The translations under genes were made by a program, and so were the position numbers. The notes beneath the pieces were generated by a model. That model had not been told where the DNA came from and did not search any database. It saw nothing but the letters and a program-made list of their open reading frames with translations. Below, in pieces: positions 51,837 to 61,591 of a DNA stretch of 64,000 nt. The DNA is from Clostridia bacterium. GTDB taxonomy: Bacteria > Bacillota > Clostridia > Christensenellales > Borkfalkiaceae. The stretch is taken from assembly GCA_017558105.1 (NCBI GenBank), contig JAFYWI010000011.1, forward strand, positions 1-64,000, written 5' to 3'. Within the stretch, counting starts at the first letter, position 1; every line of letters starts with the position of its first letter.

Positions 51837-52678
51837 TAAAATTTGGGCCAAGTGGCAACTCTAACGCCTTTTACGAAAAGGGGTTAAACACAAGTATTCA
51901 ATCTGCTAAATGGGTAAAAGATTTAGGGCTTAATTGCTTTGAATATTCTTTTGGCAGGGGCGTTAATATGAGCGATGAAAAAGCCGTAGAAATAGGCAAA
52001 GCCTTTAGTGAAATGGGTGTTGAAATAAGCGTTCACGCGCCGTACTATATAAACTTTGCTAATGTAGACGACTTAAAGGCAGAAAATTCTTATAATTACG
52101 TTATAGAAAGCGCTAAAAAACTTGCGCTTTTAGGTGGTAAAAGGGTTGTTTTTCACCCTGCAAGCCAAGGCAAGTTAGAAAGGGTAGAAGCCGTTAATTT
52201 AACAGAAACAAGGCTTAAAATTTTAAGAGATAAAATTTACGTTAACGGGTTAGAAAACTTATATTTCTGCCCAGAAACAATGGGTAAATTAGCCCAAATA
52301 GGTACTATTGAAGAAATTACAAGGTTTTGTAAGATAGATAGAATTTATATTCCTTGCGTAGATTTTGGGCACGTTAACGCAAGAGAACAAGGCTCGCTTA
52401 AAACTGAAAAAGACTATTTAGAAAGGTTAGAATATATGGTTAGCGAATTGGGCAAAGAAAAAATGCAAAATTTCCATATACACTTTTCTAAAATAGAATA
52501 TACCGCTAAGGGCGAAAGCAAACACTTAACTTTTGAAGACCAAGTTTACGGGCCAAATTTTGCGCCACTAGCACAAGCACTAAAAAAACTTAATTTAACC
52601 CCTTACGTTATATGCGAAAGTAGTGGCACGCAAGATATAGATGCTGTTAAAATGCAAGAAATTTATTGTAATAATTGA
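51833..52678 (+). CDS. nfo: Endonuclease IV-like AP endonuclease (TIM barrel)
   Basis: The 281-residue protein begins MIKFGPSGNSNAF and has the order VHAPYYINFAN, VVFHPASQG, FCPETMGK, VDFGHVNA, HFSKIEY, CESSGT of the AP endonuclease-2 family. The His/Glu/Asp metal ligands for the trinuclear zinc site appear present. It would cleave abasic sites in base excision repair. It overlaps ribF by four bases. Confidence 0.88.
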   Translation: MIKFGPSGNSNAFYEKGLNTSIQSAKWVKDLGLNCFEYSFGRGVNMSDEKAVEIGKAFSEMGVEISVHAPYYINFANVDDLKAENSYNYVIESAKKLALLGGKRVVFHPASQGKLERVEAVNLTETRLKILRDKIYVNGLENLYFCPETMGKLAQIGTIEEITRFCKIDRIYIPCVDFGHVNAREQGSLKTEKDYLERLEYMVSELGKEKMQNFHIHFSKIEYTAKGESKHLTFEDQVYGPNFAPLAQALKKLNLTPYVICESSGTQDIDAVKMQEIYCNN

Positions 52679-52703
52679 CTTAAACGAAATTTTCTGTTAA
52701 AAT
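52675..52703 (+). promoter_or_regulatory. Promoter of the pepP-like/efp pair
   Basis: TTGACT (52675-52680) and TAAAAT (52698-52703) are 17 bases apart with an extended TGT. The -35 box overlaps the stop codon of the upstream gene. Confidence 0.6.
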
Positions 52704-52722
52704 AAAATATATAGGTGAATAA

Positions 52723-53760
52723 ATGCAAAAATTACTTGCCAAAAAAGGCTCTGCATACTTAATTACAGATAGGGTTAATAGGCTATATCATAGCGGGGCA
52801 GATATTTTTGAAGGGTATTTACTAATTGCCGAAAAAAAGTATTATTTCGTAGATGCAAGGTATTATCTATTAGCCAAAGAAAAATTTTCTGCCGTTAATA
52901 TAGAAACGGTGCTTTTTAAGGGGTTAGAAAGTATTAAAACCTTTTTAGAAGAAAAAGGCGTTAGTAAAATTTATTTAGATTATTCTAATACTTCAGTAGA
53001 AGAATATAAAAAATTAAAATCTTTTGGTTTTAGAATTGCAAATTGCTCTAATAAACTACAAAGGGCAAGGGGCGTTAAAACTAAATACGAAATAGAACTA
53101 ATTAAAAAAGCCTGTTCCATTACGCAAGAAACTTTTTATTACGCGTTAAATTTTATTAAAGAAGGCGTAACCGAAAAAGAAATTGCTAAATTAATAGAAA
53201 ATAAAATGGTGCAACTTGGTGCAGAAGGCGCTATGTTTGAAACCATAGTGGCTTTTGGTAAAAACTCTGCCGTACCACATCACGAAACGGGCGAAACTAA
53301 ATTACAAAAAAACACCCCAATACTAATAGATATGGGTTGTAAATATGGTGGCTACGCTTCCGATTTAACCAGAACCTTTTATTTTGGCGAGCCAACTAAA
53401 GAATTTAACGAAGTTTATTCTGCCGTATTGCAAGCAAACATACTAGCAGAAGATAAAATAACTAATAATATAAAAACCAACGTGGCAGACGGGTTTGCAA
53501 GAACTTACTTAAAAGAAAAAGGGTTTGAAGAATATTTTACACACTCTTTGGGGCACGGAATAGGTTTAGAAATACACGAATATCCAACGTTATCGCCAAA
53601 AAAAGAGCAAACGTTAAAAAACAAAATGGTGTTTACCATTGAACCGGGCGTTTATTTAGAAAATAAGTTTGGCGTTAGAATAGAAGATAGCGTGTACTTA
53701 AAAAATGGCAAGGTAATAAGGCTTTTTACAGATAGTAAAGAGTTAATAATTATAAAATAA
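52723..53760 (+). CDS. M24 family Xaa-Pro aminopeptidase
   Basis: The 345-residue metallopeptidase has a creatinase-like N domain and a pita-bread catalytic domain. Metal ligands are visible in DMGCKYGGYASDLTR (two Asp), GHGIGLEIHE (His, Glu) and FTIEPGVY and RIEDSV (Glu). It cleaves proline-containing peptides. It precedes efp, a common neighbour order in Firmicutes. GGTGA lies upstream of the ATG. Confidence 0.94.
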   Translation: MQKLLAKKGSAYLITDRVNRLYHSGADIFEGYLLIAEKKYYFVDARYYLLAKEKFSAVNIETVLFKGLESIKTFLEEKGVSKIYLDYSNTSVEEYKKLKSFGFRIANCSNKLQRARGVKTKYEIELIKKACSITQETFYYALNFIKEGVTEKEIAKLIENKMVQLGAEGAMFETIVAFGKNSAVPHHETGETKLQKNTPILIDMGCKYGGYASDLTRTFYFGEPTKEFNEVYSAVLQANILAEDKITNNIKTNVADGFARTYLKEKGFEEYFTHSLGHGIGLEIHEYPTLSPKKEQTLKNKMVFTIEPGVYLENKFGVRIEDSVYLKNGKVIRLFTDSKELIIIK

Positions 53761-53793
53761 AAATTTTTACATATAATTTTAAGGAGAAAAAAT

Positions 53794-54354
53794 ATGATAT
53801 CTGCAGGCGATTTTAGAAAAGGCGTAACATTTGAATATGAAAGTGGGGTTTACACAATAGTAGAATTCCAACACGTAAAACCAGGTAAGGGTGCAGCCTT
53901 CGTTAGAACGAAAATGAAAAACGTTATTACAGGCTCTGTTTTAGAAAAAACTTGGAACCCAACCGAAAAATTACAAGAAGCACATATTGAAACAAAAAAT
54001 ATGACGTATTCTTATAACGACGGTGAACTTTACTACTTTATGGACCAAGAATATAACCTAACACCACTTAACTACGAACAAGTAGAAGAAGCGTTAAAAT
54101 ACATTAAAGAAAACGACCCTGTAGTAGTTAAATTCTTCAAAGGTCAAGCGTTCTCTGTAGAATGCGAAAACTTCGTAGTTTTAAGGGTAACTCAAGCAGA
54201 CCCATCTGTTAAAGGTAACACGGCAACTAACGCAACTAAAGATGCTATACTTGAAACAGGTGCTAAAATTCAAGTTCCAATGTTCGTTCAAGAAGGCGAA
54301 TTAATTAGAGTAGACACCAGAACTGGTGAATATATGGAACGTGTAAAAGGCTAA
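53794..54354 (+). CDS. efp: Elongation factor P
   Basis: The 186-residue factor relieves ribosome stalling at polyproline. Residues 30-40 ([10 protein letters not shown]) carry the conserved K at the loop tip; domains II and III are intact ([13 protein letters not shown] at the end). AAGGAG precedes the ATG. A terminator follows. Confidence 0.97.
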   Translation: MISAGDFRKGVTFEYESGVYTIVEFQHVKPGKGAAFVRTKMKNVITGSVLEKTWNPTEKLQEAHIETKNMTYSYNDGELYYFMDQEYNLTPLNYEQVEEALKYIKENDPVVVKFFKGQAFSVECENFVVLRVTQADPSVKGNTATNATKDAILETGAKIQVPMFVQEGELIRVDTRTGEYMERVKG

Positions 54355-54362
54355 AAACTTTT

Positions 54363-54395
54363 AATACCTGCAAACTTGTTTGTAGGTATTTTTTT
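54363..54395 (+). terminator. Intrinsic terminator after efp
   Basis: AATACCT, one unpaired base, CAAA, then TTTG, one base and AGGTATT form an imperfect stem, followed by a run of seven Ts. Confidence 0.75.
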
Positions 54396-54407
54396 ATAGG
54401 TGATAAA

Positions 54408-55145
54408 ATGAAAACGGCAATAGTAACGGGGGCTAGTGGTGGCATAGGGCTTGCCATTACCAAAAAACTTATTTCTAACGGGTATTTCGTTATAGCGCAA
54501 TATAATAAAAACGAAAGTTCTTTACAACGCTTAAAAAAAGAGTTAACTGAAAAAGAACTTGGTGAATATCTTTTTTCCGTTAAGTGCGATTTTAATAATA
54601 AAAAAGAAGTTCAAAACTTTGTTAGCGTAATAGAAAAAAGTTTTAAATTTTACGACGTTGTTGTAAACAACGCAGGAATATCTTTATATAAGTTAATTAA
54701 CGAAACCACTGAAGATGAGTGGGATAATATTTTTAACGTAAACGTAAAAAGCGCCTATATTACTACAAACGCCGTTTTGGGCAAAATGATAGAAAAAAAG
54801 AGTGGCAATATAATAAATATATCTTCTATTTGGGGAGAAGTGGGTGGCAGTTTAGAAGTGGCTTACTCTGCAACTAAATCTTCTTTAATAGGGTACACAA
54901 AAGCGCTTGCAAAAGAAGTAGGGCTAAGTGGAATTAGGGTAAATTGCATTTGCCCAGGTGTTATAAACACTGCTATGAACCAAAGGTTTTCTAAAGAAGA
55001 AACAGAAGAAATAATTTCTTCAACCCCATTAAATAGGTTGGGCTCACCTACCGATATTGCTAATTTAGTAGAATTTTTATGTAGCGAAAAAAGTTCTTTT
55101 ATAACGGGGCAAATAATTACGGTAGACGGTGGCTTTACTTTATAA
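54408..55145 (+). CDS. 3-oxoacyl-ACP reductase-like short-chain dehydrogenase
   Basis: The 245-residue SDR has the cofactor motif TGASGGIG, NNAGI, the catalytic Ser in NISSIWG, YSATK and the C-terminal GQIITVDGGF. It is of FabG type, but no other fatty acid gene is near, so the substrate is open. AGGTGAT precedes the ATG, just after the efp terminator. Confidence 0.88.
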   Translation: MKTAIVTGASGGIGLAITKKLISNGYFVIAQYNKNESSLQRLKKELTEKELGEYLFSVKCDFNNKKEVQNFVSVIEKSFKFYDVVVNNAGISLYKLINETTEDEWDNIFNVNVKSAYITTNAVLGKMIEKKSGNIINISSIWGEVGGSLEVAYSATKSSLIGYTKALAKEVGLSGIRVNCICPGVINTAMNQRFSKEETEEIISSTPLNRLGSPTDIANLVEFLCSEKSSFITGQIITVDGGFTL

Positions 55146-55168
55146 AAACACAATAATTTTAAGTACTT

Positions 55169-56656
55169 ATGCAAAAACAAAGTGGAATTTTAATGCCAAT
55201 TTTTTCTTTGCCAACAAAATACGGCATAGGCGATTTTGGTAAAACAAGTTATAATTTTATAGATTTTTTATATAGTGCCAAACAAAATGTTTGGCAAGTT
55301 TTACCATTGGTGCAAACGGGGTTTGGCAATTCGCCGTACTCATCAATTTGCTCTTATTCTTTTAACCCGTATTTTATTAGTTTAGATATGTTAGAAGAAG
55401 AAAAACTTTTAACTAAAAAAGATTTAAATAAAGCAAAATTTAACGGTAGTTTAATAGATTATAACTTTTTATACAATACTAGGTACGCACTTTTAAGAAA
55501 GGCTTTTAACAACTTTAATTTAACCGATAAAGAGTTTAAAAAGTTTTTAAAAGAGAATAAATTTGGCGACTACGCTCTTTTTATGACCATTAAAGATTTA
55601 ACTAAAAAACCTTTTAACGAGTGGGAAGAAGAGTTAAAATTTAGGCAAGAAAAAGCGCTAAGAAAAGTAAAAAAAGAAAACGAAAAAGAATATTTATTTT
55701 ACCAATTTATTCAATTTTTAGGGCAAAAACAATGGCTTTTATTAAAGAAGTACGCAAATAAAAAAGGTGTGAAAATTATTGGCGATATGCCACTTTATAC
55801 CGCATACGATAGCGTTGACGTTTGGGTAAACCCAAAATTATTTAAGTTAGATGAAAATCTTTCACCAACAACCGTAGCAGGTGTTCCACCAGATTATTTT
55901 TCTAAAACTGGTCAACTATGGGGTAACCCCGTTTACGACTATACTGAACACGAAAAAACAAACTTTTCTTGGTGGAAAAACAGAATTAAAAACGCCCTAA
56001 CTATTTACGATTACGTTAGAATAGACCACTTTAGGGGGTTAGATAGATTTTACGAAATTCCCGCAGGGAGTAAAGATGCAACTTTTGGCGAGTGGAAAGA
56101 CGTGCCAAGCTATAAAATGTTCGATGAAATTAAAAGCAAAGTCAACTGCGAAAACGTTATTGCCGAAGATTTAGGCATTATAGACGATGGTGTTAGAAAG
56201 TTGTTAAAATACACCAATTTTCCAGGGATGAAAGTTTTATCTTTTGCCTTTGACGGAGATGAAAATAACCTACATCTTCCAAAGTTTGCAGAATATAATA
56301 GCGTGTGTTATACCGGTACTCACGATAACGATACTTTGGTAGGCTTAATAAATTCTTTAACGGAAGAAAGGCTAAAAGTATTAAAAAAAGGCGTAGAAGA
56401 AAGTTGTAAACTTTTGGGTGTAAAAAAATGCCAAAACGTTGTTAATAACGTAATAAAATTAGGGTTTGCAAGTAATTCTAAATTGTTTATTTTACCTATG
56501 CAAGATTTATGTTTGCTTGGCACTGAATTTAGAATAAATGAACCTTCAGTTGTAAAAGAACAAAACTGGGCAATAATAATAAATAAAAAGTATTTTAGCA
56601 AAAAATATATAGAAAAATTAAAAAATTATACGTTAAAATATAATAGAAATAAGTAA
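55169..56656 (+). CDS. malQ: 4-alpha-glucanotransferase
   Basis: The 495-residue GH77 enzyme transfers maltooligosaccharide units. N-terminal QSGILMPIFSLPTKYGIGDFG, then RIDHFRGLDRF (catalytic Asp), IAEDLG (acid/base Glu) and GTHDNDT (third carboxylate) are visible. It may remodel glycogen or maltodextrin; no glycogen gene is nearby. The start lies 23 bases after the SDR gene, without a clear SD. Confidence 0.94.
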   Translation: MQKQSGILMPIFSLPTKYGIGDFGKTSYNFIDFLYSAKQNVWQVLPLVQTGFGNSPYSSICSYSFNPYFISLDMLEEEKLLTKKDLNKAKFNGSLIDYNFLYNTRYALLRKAFNNFNLTDKEFKKFLKENKFGDYALFMTIKDLTKKPFNEWEEELKFRQEKALRKVKKENEKEYLFYQFIQFLGQKQWLLLKKYANKKGVKIIGDMPLYTAYDSVDVWVNPKLFKLDENLSPTTVAGVPPDYFSKTGQLWGNPVYDYTEHEKTNFSWWKNRIKNALTIYDYVRIDHFRGLDRFYEIPAGSKDATFGEWKDVPSYKMFDEIKSKVNCENVIAEDLGIIDDGVRKLLKYTNFPGMKVLSFAFDGDENNLHLPKFAEYNSVCYTGTHDNDTLVGLINSLTEERLKVLKKGVEESCKLLGVKKCQNVVNNVIKLGFASNSKLFILPMQDLCLLGTEFRINEPSVVKEQNWAIIINKKYFSKKYIEKLKNYTLKYNRNK

Positions 56657-56673
56657 TTGTTAGGTAAATTTGC

Positions 56674-56702
56674 TTGACAAGGCAAAAAAAAGGTAATATA
56701 AT
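56674..56702 (+). promoter_or_regulatory. Perfect consensus promoter of the ylxM-ffh operon
   Basis: TTGACA (56674-56679) and TATAAT (56697-56702) are exactly 17 bases apart. Predicted +1 is near 56709. Confidence 0.75.
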
Positions 56703-56706
56703 AACG

Positions 56707-56732
56707 AGTGTAAAGTAATTTTGTTTTACACT
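56707..56732 (+). promoter_or_regulatory. Hairpin at the 5' end of the ylxM-ffh transcript
   Basis: AGTGTAAA (56707-56714) and TTTACACT (56725-56732) form an 8-bp stem with a 10-base loop at the predicted 5' end. There is no T run after it, so it is more likely a stabilising or regulatory element than a terminator. Confidence 0.45.
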
Positions 56733-56744
56733 TGTTAGGTTTTT

Positions 56745-57050
56745 ATGGAAAAGGATTTAGAGTTTATAGAACTTTTCGAAACGTATAAAGGGCTTTTAAC
56801 AGAAAGGCAACGCGAACTATTTTCTTCGCATTATTTATATGACCTTTCTTTAAGCGAAATAGCCGAACCCGAAGGTCTATCTCGCCAAAGCGTATACGAC
56901 GCAGTTAAAAAAGTAAAAAGTAAATTATTAGAATACGAAAAGGTTTTAGGCTTACACAAAATAAAAACCGAAATAAAAAAACTTTCAGTTAAACTTAGCG
57001 CAAAAGACAAAGAAATCGTTAAAGAATTAGAAAGTATAATAGGTGAATAA
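56745..57050 (+). CDS. ylxM: YlxM family SRP-associated protein (UPF0122)
   Basis: The 101-residue protein has a sigma-70 region 4-like HTH (LTERQRELFSSHYLYDLSLS, then EIAEPEGLSRQSVYDAVKK). It is always next to ffh, and some YlxM proteins modulate SRP RNA and Ffh GTPase activity. It abuts ffh with a one-base overlap. Confidence 0.93.
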   Translation: MEKDLEFIELFETYKGLLTERQRELFSSHYLYDLSLSEIAEPEGLSRQSVYDAVKKVKSKLLEYEKVLGLHKIKTEIKKLSVKLSAKDKEIVKELESIIGE

Positions 57051-58363
57051 TGGCATTATTTTCTGGGTTATCGGAAAAACTTAATCATATATTTAGCAAA
57101 CTAACCAAAAGGGGCAGGTTAACGGAATTAGAAATTAAAACTGCCATGCGTGAAGTTAGAATTGCACTTTTAGAAGCAGACGTTAATATAAGCGTTGTTA
57201 AAGATTTTGTTTCTAAAGTTTCAGAAAGGGCAGTAGGGCAAGAAATATTAAAAAGTTTAAGCCCAACCCAACAAGTAATAAAAATTGTTAACGAAGAACT
57301 TATTGCCCTAATGGGTAGCACCAATAATAAATTGTTAACAGGCCCAACCCAACCAACCGTTATAATGATGGCAGGTTTGCAAGGCGCAGGTAAAACAACG
57401 TTAGTTGGTAAACTTGGTTTGCACCTTAAAAAGCAAGGCAAAAAAGCTTTACTCGTTGCGTGCGACGTGTATAGGCCAGCCGCAATAAACCAACTTAAAG
57501 TAGTTGGCGAAAAAGCTGGGTGCGAAGTTTTTGAAAAGGGGCAAGGTGACCCTATAAAGATAGCAAAACAAGGTGTAGAATACGCAAAATCTTTTGGTTA
57601 CGATACCGTTATTATAGATACTGCAGGTAGGCTTCAAATAGACGAAGCGCTAATGCAAGAATTAGAAAAAATTAAAAAAGAAGTTAATCCAACCGAAATA
57701 TTACTTGTAGTAGATTCAATGACGGGGCAAGTAGCCGTAGAAGTGGCAGATACTTTTAACAAAAGGTTAGAAGTGACGGGTTTAGTGCTAACTAAACTAG
57801 ACGGCGATACTCGTGGTGGTGCAACACTTTCAATGAAAGCCGTAACGGGTAAGCCAATAAAGTTCTGTTCTGTTGGCGAAAAACTTGGCGATTTAGAGCC
57901 TTTTTATCCAGATAGAATGGCAAACAGAATTCTCGGTATGGGCGACGTGCTTTCTTTAATAGAAAAAGCGCAAGAAGCCGTTACCGAAGAAGAAGCCAAA
58001 AAAATGGAAAAGAAGTTTAGAGAAAACTCTTTTACTTTAGACGATTTTTTAACTCAATTTGAAACTATGAACAAAATGGGTGGAATAAAAGATATTCTTT
58101 CAATGATACCAGGCATGGGTTCAAAGTTCAAAATTAAAGAACAAGACATAGACGAAAGTAAAATGCTTACTATGAAAGCAATAATTCAATCTATGACTAT
58201 GCAAGAGAGAAAAAATCCAAGCATAATAAACTCTTCAAGAAAAATAAGAATAGCAAACGGCTCTGGCACGAACGTTCAAGAAGTAAATAAGGTTCTAAAG
58301 CAGTTTGAACAAACCAAACTTATGATGAAACAAATGAAGAACAACAAAATGTTCAGATTTTAA
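57050..58363 (+). CDS. ffh: Signal recognition particle protein Ffh
   Basis: The 437-residue SRP54 GTPase has the N domain, the G domain with GLQGAGKTTLVGKLG near residue 107, DTAGRLQID, TKLDGDTRGG, and a Met-rich M domain that binds SRP RNA and signal peptides and ends MKQMKNNKMFRF. It targets membrane proteins to the translocon. Confidence 0.97.
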   Translation: MALFSGLSEKLNHIFSKLTKRGRLTELEIKTAMREVRIALLEADVNISVVKDFVSKVSERAVGQEILKSLSPTQQVIKIVNEELIALMGSTNNKLLTGPTQPTVIMMAGLQGAGKTTLVGKLGLHLKKQGKKALLVACDVYRPAAINQLKVVGEKAGCEVFEKGQGDPIKIAKQGVEYAKSFGYDTVIIDTAGRLQIDEALMQELEKIKKEVNPTEILLVVDSMTGQVAVEVADTFNKRLEVTGLVLTKLDGDTRGGATLSMKAVTGKPIKFCSVGEKLGDLEPFYPDRMANRILGMGDVLSLIEKAQEAVTEEEAKKMEKKFRENSFTLDDFLTQFETMNKMGGIKDILSMIPGMGSKFKIKEQDIDESKMLTMKAIIQSMTMQERKNPSIINSSRKIRIANGSGTNVQEVNKVLKQFEQTKLMMKQMKNNKMFRF

Positions 58364-58404
58364 TAAAAGAAAAAAATTAAACAAATTTTAAGGAGAAAAT
58401 AAAA

Positions 58405-58701
58405 ATGGCAGTAAAAATGAGATTGACAAGAATGGGCGACAAAAAATCTCCATTCTACCGTATTGTTGTTACAGACAGCAGAAACGCACGTGATGGTGCT
58501 TATATTGACAAAGTTGGTTACTATAACCCAATAGCAAACCCAGCTGAAATCGTTATAGACAAAGAAAAAGCATTAGATTGGTTAAAGAAAGGTGTTCAAC
58601 CTACAGAAACAGTTAAATCTTTACTTATTGGTCAAGAAATTCTTCCAAAGCCTACCAAACTTTCTGCACCTAAAACTAAAGTTCGTAAAAGCAAAAAGTA
58701 A
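58405..58701 (+). CDS. rpsP: Ribosomal protein S16
   Basis: The 98-residue protein starts [22 protein letters not shown], with the family's [15 protein letters not shown]. It carries a Lys/Arg tail. AAGGAG precedes the ATG. Confidence 0.98.
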   Translation: MAVKMRLTRMGDKKSPFYRIVVTDSRNARDGAYIDKVGYYNPIANPAEIVIDKEKALDWLKKGVQPTETVKSLLIGQEILPKPTKLSAPKTKVRKSKK

Positions 58702-58720
58702 AAATTAGTTAGGTGATATT

Positions 58721-58966
58721 ATGGTAGAATTGGTTAAATATATCGTTAGTCAATTTGCCGAAAAACCGGAAGAAATTGAATACGATATAACTGAAAATGG
58801 CAACAACGTAGACGTTATTGTTACGTTATGCGCAGAAGATATGGGCAGGGTAATTGGCCGTCAAGGGAAAATTGCCAAGGCTATTCGTACGCTTGTTCGC
58901 CAAGGTTCTGTAAAAGAAAACAAAAAATATAACATTGAAATAAAAGAACGTGGGGAAAATTTATAA
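58721..58966 (+). CDS. khpA: KH-domain RNA-binding protein KhpA
   Basis: The 81-residue protein is a single KH domain with GRVIGRQGKIAKAIRTLV carrying the GxxG loop. It is a conserved neighbour of rpsP, with AGGTGAT upstream. KhpA/KhpB regulate RNA and cell division in related bacteria. Confidence 0.95.
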   Translation: MVELVKYIVSQFAEKPEEIEYDITENGNNVDVIVTLCAEDMGRVIGRQGKIAKAIRTLVRQGSVKENKKYNIEIKERGENL

Positions 58967-58992
58967 TTCCCCCTTTCTTTTTATAGTTTAAT

Positions 58993-59499
58993 ATGCAAGA
59001 TTTTTTAGTAATAGGTCAAATAGTAAAACCACAGGGTATTAAAGGGGAAGTTAAAGTAAAATCTTTAACAGACAATACCAATAGGTTTAAAAACCTTAAA
59101 GAAGTTTATATAGAAGAAAAAAAATACAAAGTTTTAAGCGTAAAAATCGCACCGGACTTTGTTATTTTAAGTTTAAATTCTATATTTGATAGAAACGTTG
59201 CCGAAACGTTTAAGTTTAAGTTTATATCCGTAGAACGTGAAAACGCCGTAGATTTAGAAGTAAACAACTTTTTTATAGTAGATATATTAAACTGCGAAAT
59301 ATTAGATGAAGAAAATAATTCTTATGGCAAGGTTATAGACGTTACTCAGGCAAAAACAGATATTTTCACGGTAGAAAACAACGGAAAAATTATGCGTTTT
59401 CCTTTTTTAAAAGACGCATTAATTAAGGCTGAATTAGAAAACAAGCGAATAATTTTTAACAAAAAAAGATTAATGGAGATAAGTTGTTATGAAAATTGA
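58993..59499 (+). CDS. rimM: 16S rRNA processing protein RimM
   Basis: The 168-residue protein has the N-terminal GQIVKPQGIKGEVKV and a C-terminal PRC-barrel (NSYGKVIDVTQAKTDIFTV, IMRFPFLKDAL). It helps assemble the 30S head with S19. The end overlaps trmD by 11 bases. Confidence 0.95.
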   Translation: MQDFLVIGQIVKPQGIKGEVKVKSLTDNTNRFKNLKEVYIEEKKYKVLSVKIAPDFVILSLNSIFDRNVAETFKFKFISVERENAVDLEVNNFFIVDILNCEILDEENNSYGKVIDVTQAKTDIFTVENNGKIMRFPFLKDALIKAELENKRIIFNKKRLMEISCYEN

Positions 59500-60157
59500 T
59501 ATTTTAACTCTATTTCCAGAAATGTTTACTCCACTTAAAACAAGCATAATAGGTAGGGCAGTTGATAGTGGAAAGTTAGAAATTAACGTTCACGATATAA
59601 GAGAATATACTTTAGATAAACACAGAAAATGTGACGATACGCCTTTTGGTGGTGGCGCAGGTATGGTTATGATGGCTCAACCTATAGTAGACGCCGTTCT
59701 AAAAATAGACCCAAACCATTTAGCAAAGCGAATTTATATGTCGCCAAAAGGAAAAACCTTAACCCAACAACTTGTTACAAACTATGCAAAAGAAGAAAGA
59801 ATTTTGCTTTTATGCGGGCATTACGAAGGGGTTGACCAAAGGGCAATAGATTTAGTTATAGATGAAGAACTATCTATTGGAGATTACGTTTTAACGGGTG
59901 GAGAAATACCTGCTATGGTGTTTACAGATGCAGTTAGTAGGTACGTTTCGGGGGTAATTAGTAGCCAATCTTTAGAACAAGAAAGTTTTTCTACTAACCT
60001 TTTAGAATACCCACAATACACTAAACCAAGGGAGTTTATGGGCTTAAAAGTTCCAGAAGTTTTGTTTAGTGGCAACCATAAAGAAATAGAAAAATGGAGA
60101 AAAGAGCAAGCAGAAGAAATTACGGCAAAAAACCGACCAGACTTGTTAAATAAATAA
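59489..60157 (+). CDS. trmD: tRNA (guanine37-N1)-methyltransferase
   Basis: The 222-residue SPOUT methyltransferase has LTLFPEMFTPLKTSIIGRA, the CDDTPFGGGAGMVM loop and a knot with LCGHYEGVDQRAIDLV and SIGDYVLTGGEIPAMV. It makes m1G37. AGGAG-like GGAGATAAG lies upstream. The length is a little shorter than average but complete. Confidence 0.97.
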   Translation: MKIDILTLFPEMFTPLKTSIIGRAVDSGKLEINVHDIREYTLDKHRKCDDTPFGGGAGMVMMAQPIVDAVLKIDPNHLAKRIYMSPKGKTLTQQLVTNYAKEERILLLCGHYEGVDQRAIDLVIDEELSIGDYVLTGGEIPAMVFTDAVSRYVSGVISSQSLEQESFSTNLLEYPQYTKPREFMGLKVPEVLFSGNHKEIEKWRKEQAEEITAKNRPDLLNK

Positions 60158-60158
60158 T

Positions 60159-60992
60159 ATGCAACATTTACAATGGTTTCCTGGGCATATGACAGCCGCA
60201 ATGCGTATGATGGAAGAAAACTTACGATTTTGCGACGGCGTTATCGTTATTTTAGACGCAAGAGCACCAAGGGCATCGTTAAACAAAAAACTTAATAAAT
60301 TATTTGCAAACAAAAAAGTGCTATACGTAATAAATAAAAGCGATTTAGTAGAAAAAAAAGACGTGCTAAACACCGTAAAATCTTTTAGAGAAGAAGGTAT
60401 GCACGCTATTTCTATAAGCGCTATGGACAAAAAAGCCGTAGATTTATTATACGATAGTATTTTTGCTATGCTCAAAGAAAAATTAGATAAAAATAAAGAA
60501 AAAGGCGTGTTTAAGCCGGTTAGAATTATGGTTGCAGGCATACCTAACACTGGTAAATCTACAATAATAAACGCGCTATGCGGTGGCAAAAAAACCGTTA
60601 CGGGAGATAAGGCTGGCGTAACCCGTGGAAAACAATGGGTAAGGTTAAGAGAATTAGAACTTTTAGACACCCCTGGCACTATGCCACCAGCCTTTGAAAA
60701 CCAAGAATTAGCAAAACACCTTGCATATATTGGCAGTATGAACGACGCTAATATAGACGCAGGCGAATTGGCAATAGAGTTTTTGTTAGAAATGAAAGAA
60801 AAACACCCAGAAATGCTAAAATCTAAATATGGATTAGAAAATTTAGATAAGTTAGGGGTAGAACTTTTAGAAGATATTTGCTTAAAAAGGGGATATCTAT
60901 TAAAAAAAGGCGAACTAGATTACGACAGGTGCGCCGTTGCCATTATAGATGATTTTAGAAAAGGCAGAATGGGGAAAATTATTTTAGATTAA
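60159..60992 (+). CDS. rbgA: Ribosome biogenesis GTPase RbgA (YlqF)
   Basis: The 277-residue circularly permuted GTPase has the PGHMTAAMR N-terminal motif, G4 NKSDLV, G1 GIPNTGKST and G3 DTPGT, in permuted order. It matures the 50S subunit. It starts two bases after trmD and overlaps rnhB by one. Confidence 0.95.
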   Translation: MQHLQWFPGHMTAAMRMMEENLRFCDGVIVILDARAPRASLNKKLNKLFANKKVLYVINKSDLVEKKDVLNTVKSFREEGMHAISISAMDKKAVDLLYDSIFAMLKEKLDKNKEKGVFKPVRIMVAGIPNTGKSTIINALCGGKKTVTGDKAGVTRGKQWVRLRELELLDTPGTMPPAFENQELAKHLAYIGSMNDANIDAGELAIEFLLEMKEKHPEMLKSKYGLENLDKLGVELLEDICLKRGYLLKKGELDYDRCAVAIIDDFRKGRMGKIILD

Positions 60993-61591
60993 TGGATAAA
61001 TTACAATACGAAAGAAAATACCAAAATTTAGGTTATAAATACATAGCAGGGGTAGATGAAGTAGGGCGTGGCCCACTTGCAGGCCCGGTAGTTTGCGCTA
61101 GCGTTATAATGCCTTTAGATGATTTAATAGACGGTGTAGACGATAGTAAAAAACTAACTGAAAAAAAGCGCGAAGAACTTGCCGTTCTAATTAAAGAAAG
61201 GGCAATAGCATATAGTATTTGCGAAATTTCTCAAGAAGAAATAGACGAAATTAACATATTAAACGCAGTAAAAAAATGTATGGTAAAGGCGGTAAAAGGG
61301 CTTAAAATTCAACCAGAAATCACCCTTGTAGATGGTGTTGATACTCACTTAGAAATCAACGCAGAATACGTAATTAAAGGGGATTTTAATAGTTATACCA
61401 TAGGTTGCGCTTCAATTTTAGCAAAAGTTTACAGAGATAACCTTATGAAAGAATACGCAAAAGAATTTACCGAATACGGCTTTGAAAAACATAAGGGTTA
61501 CGGCACGAAATTTCATATAGAAAAAATTAAGGAGATAGGGCCTTGCAAACTACACAGAAGAACTTTTATAAAAAACTTTTTGGAAAAATAG
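60992..61591 (+). CDS. rnhB: Ribonuclease HII
   Basis: The 199-residue enzyme has GVDEVGRGPLAGPVV (with the first catalytic Asp/Glu), LVDGVDTH, ASILAKVYRD, and HKGYGTKFH, typical of RNase HII. It removes ribonucleotides from DNA. The following gene starts inside it. Confidence 0.96.
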   Translation: MDKLQYERKYQNLGYKYIAGVDEVGRGPLAGPVVCASVIMPLDDLIDGVDDSKKLTEKKREELAVLIKERAIAYSICEISQEEIDEINILNAVKKCMVKAVKGLKIQPEITLVDGVDTHLEINAEYVIKGDFNSYTIGCASILAKVYRDNLMKEYAKEFTEYGFEKHKGYGTKFHIEKIKEIGPCKLHRRTFIKNFLEK

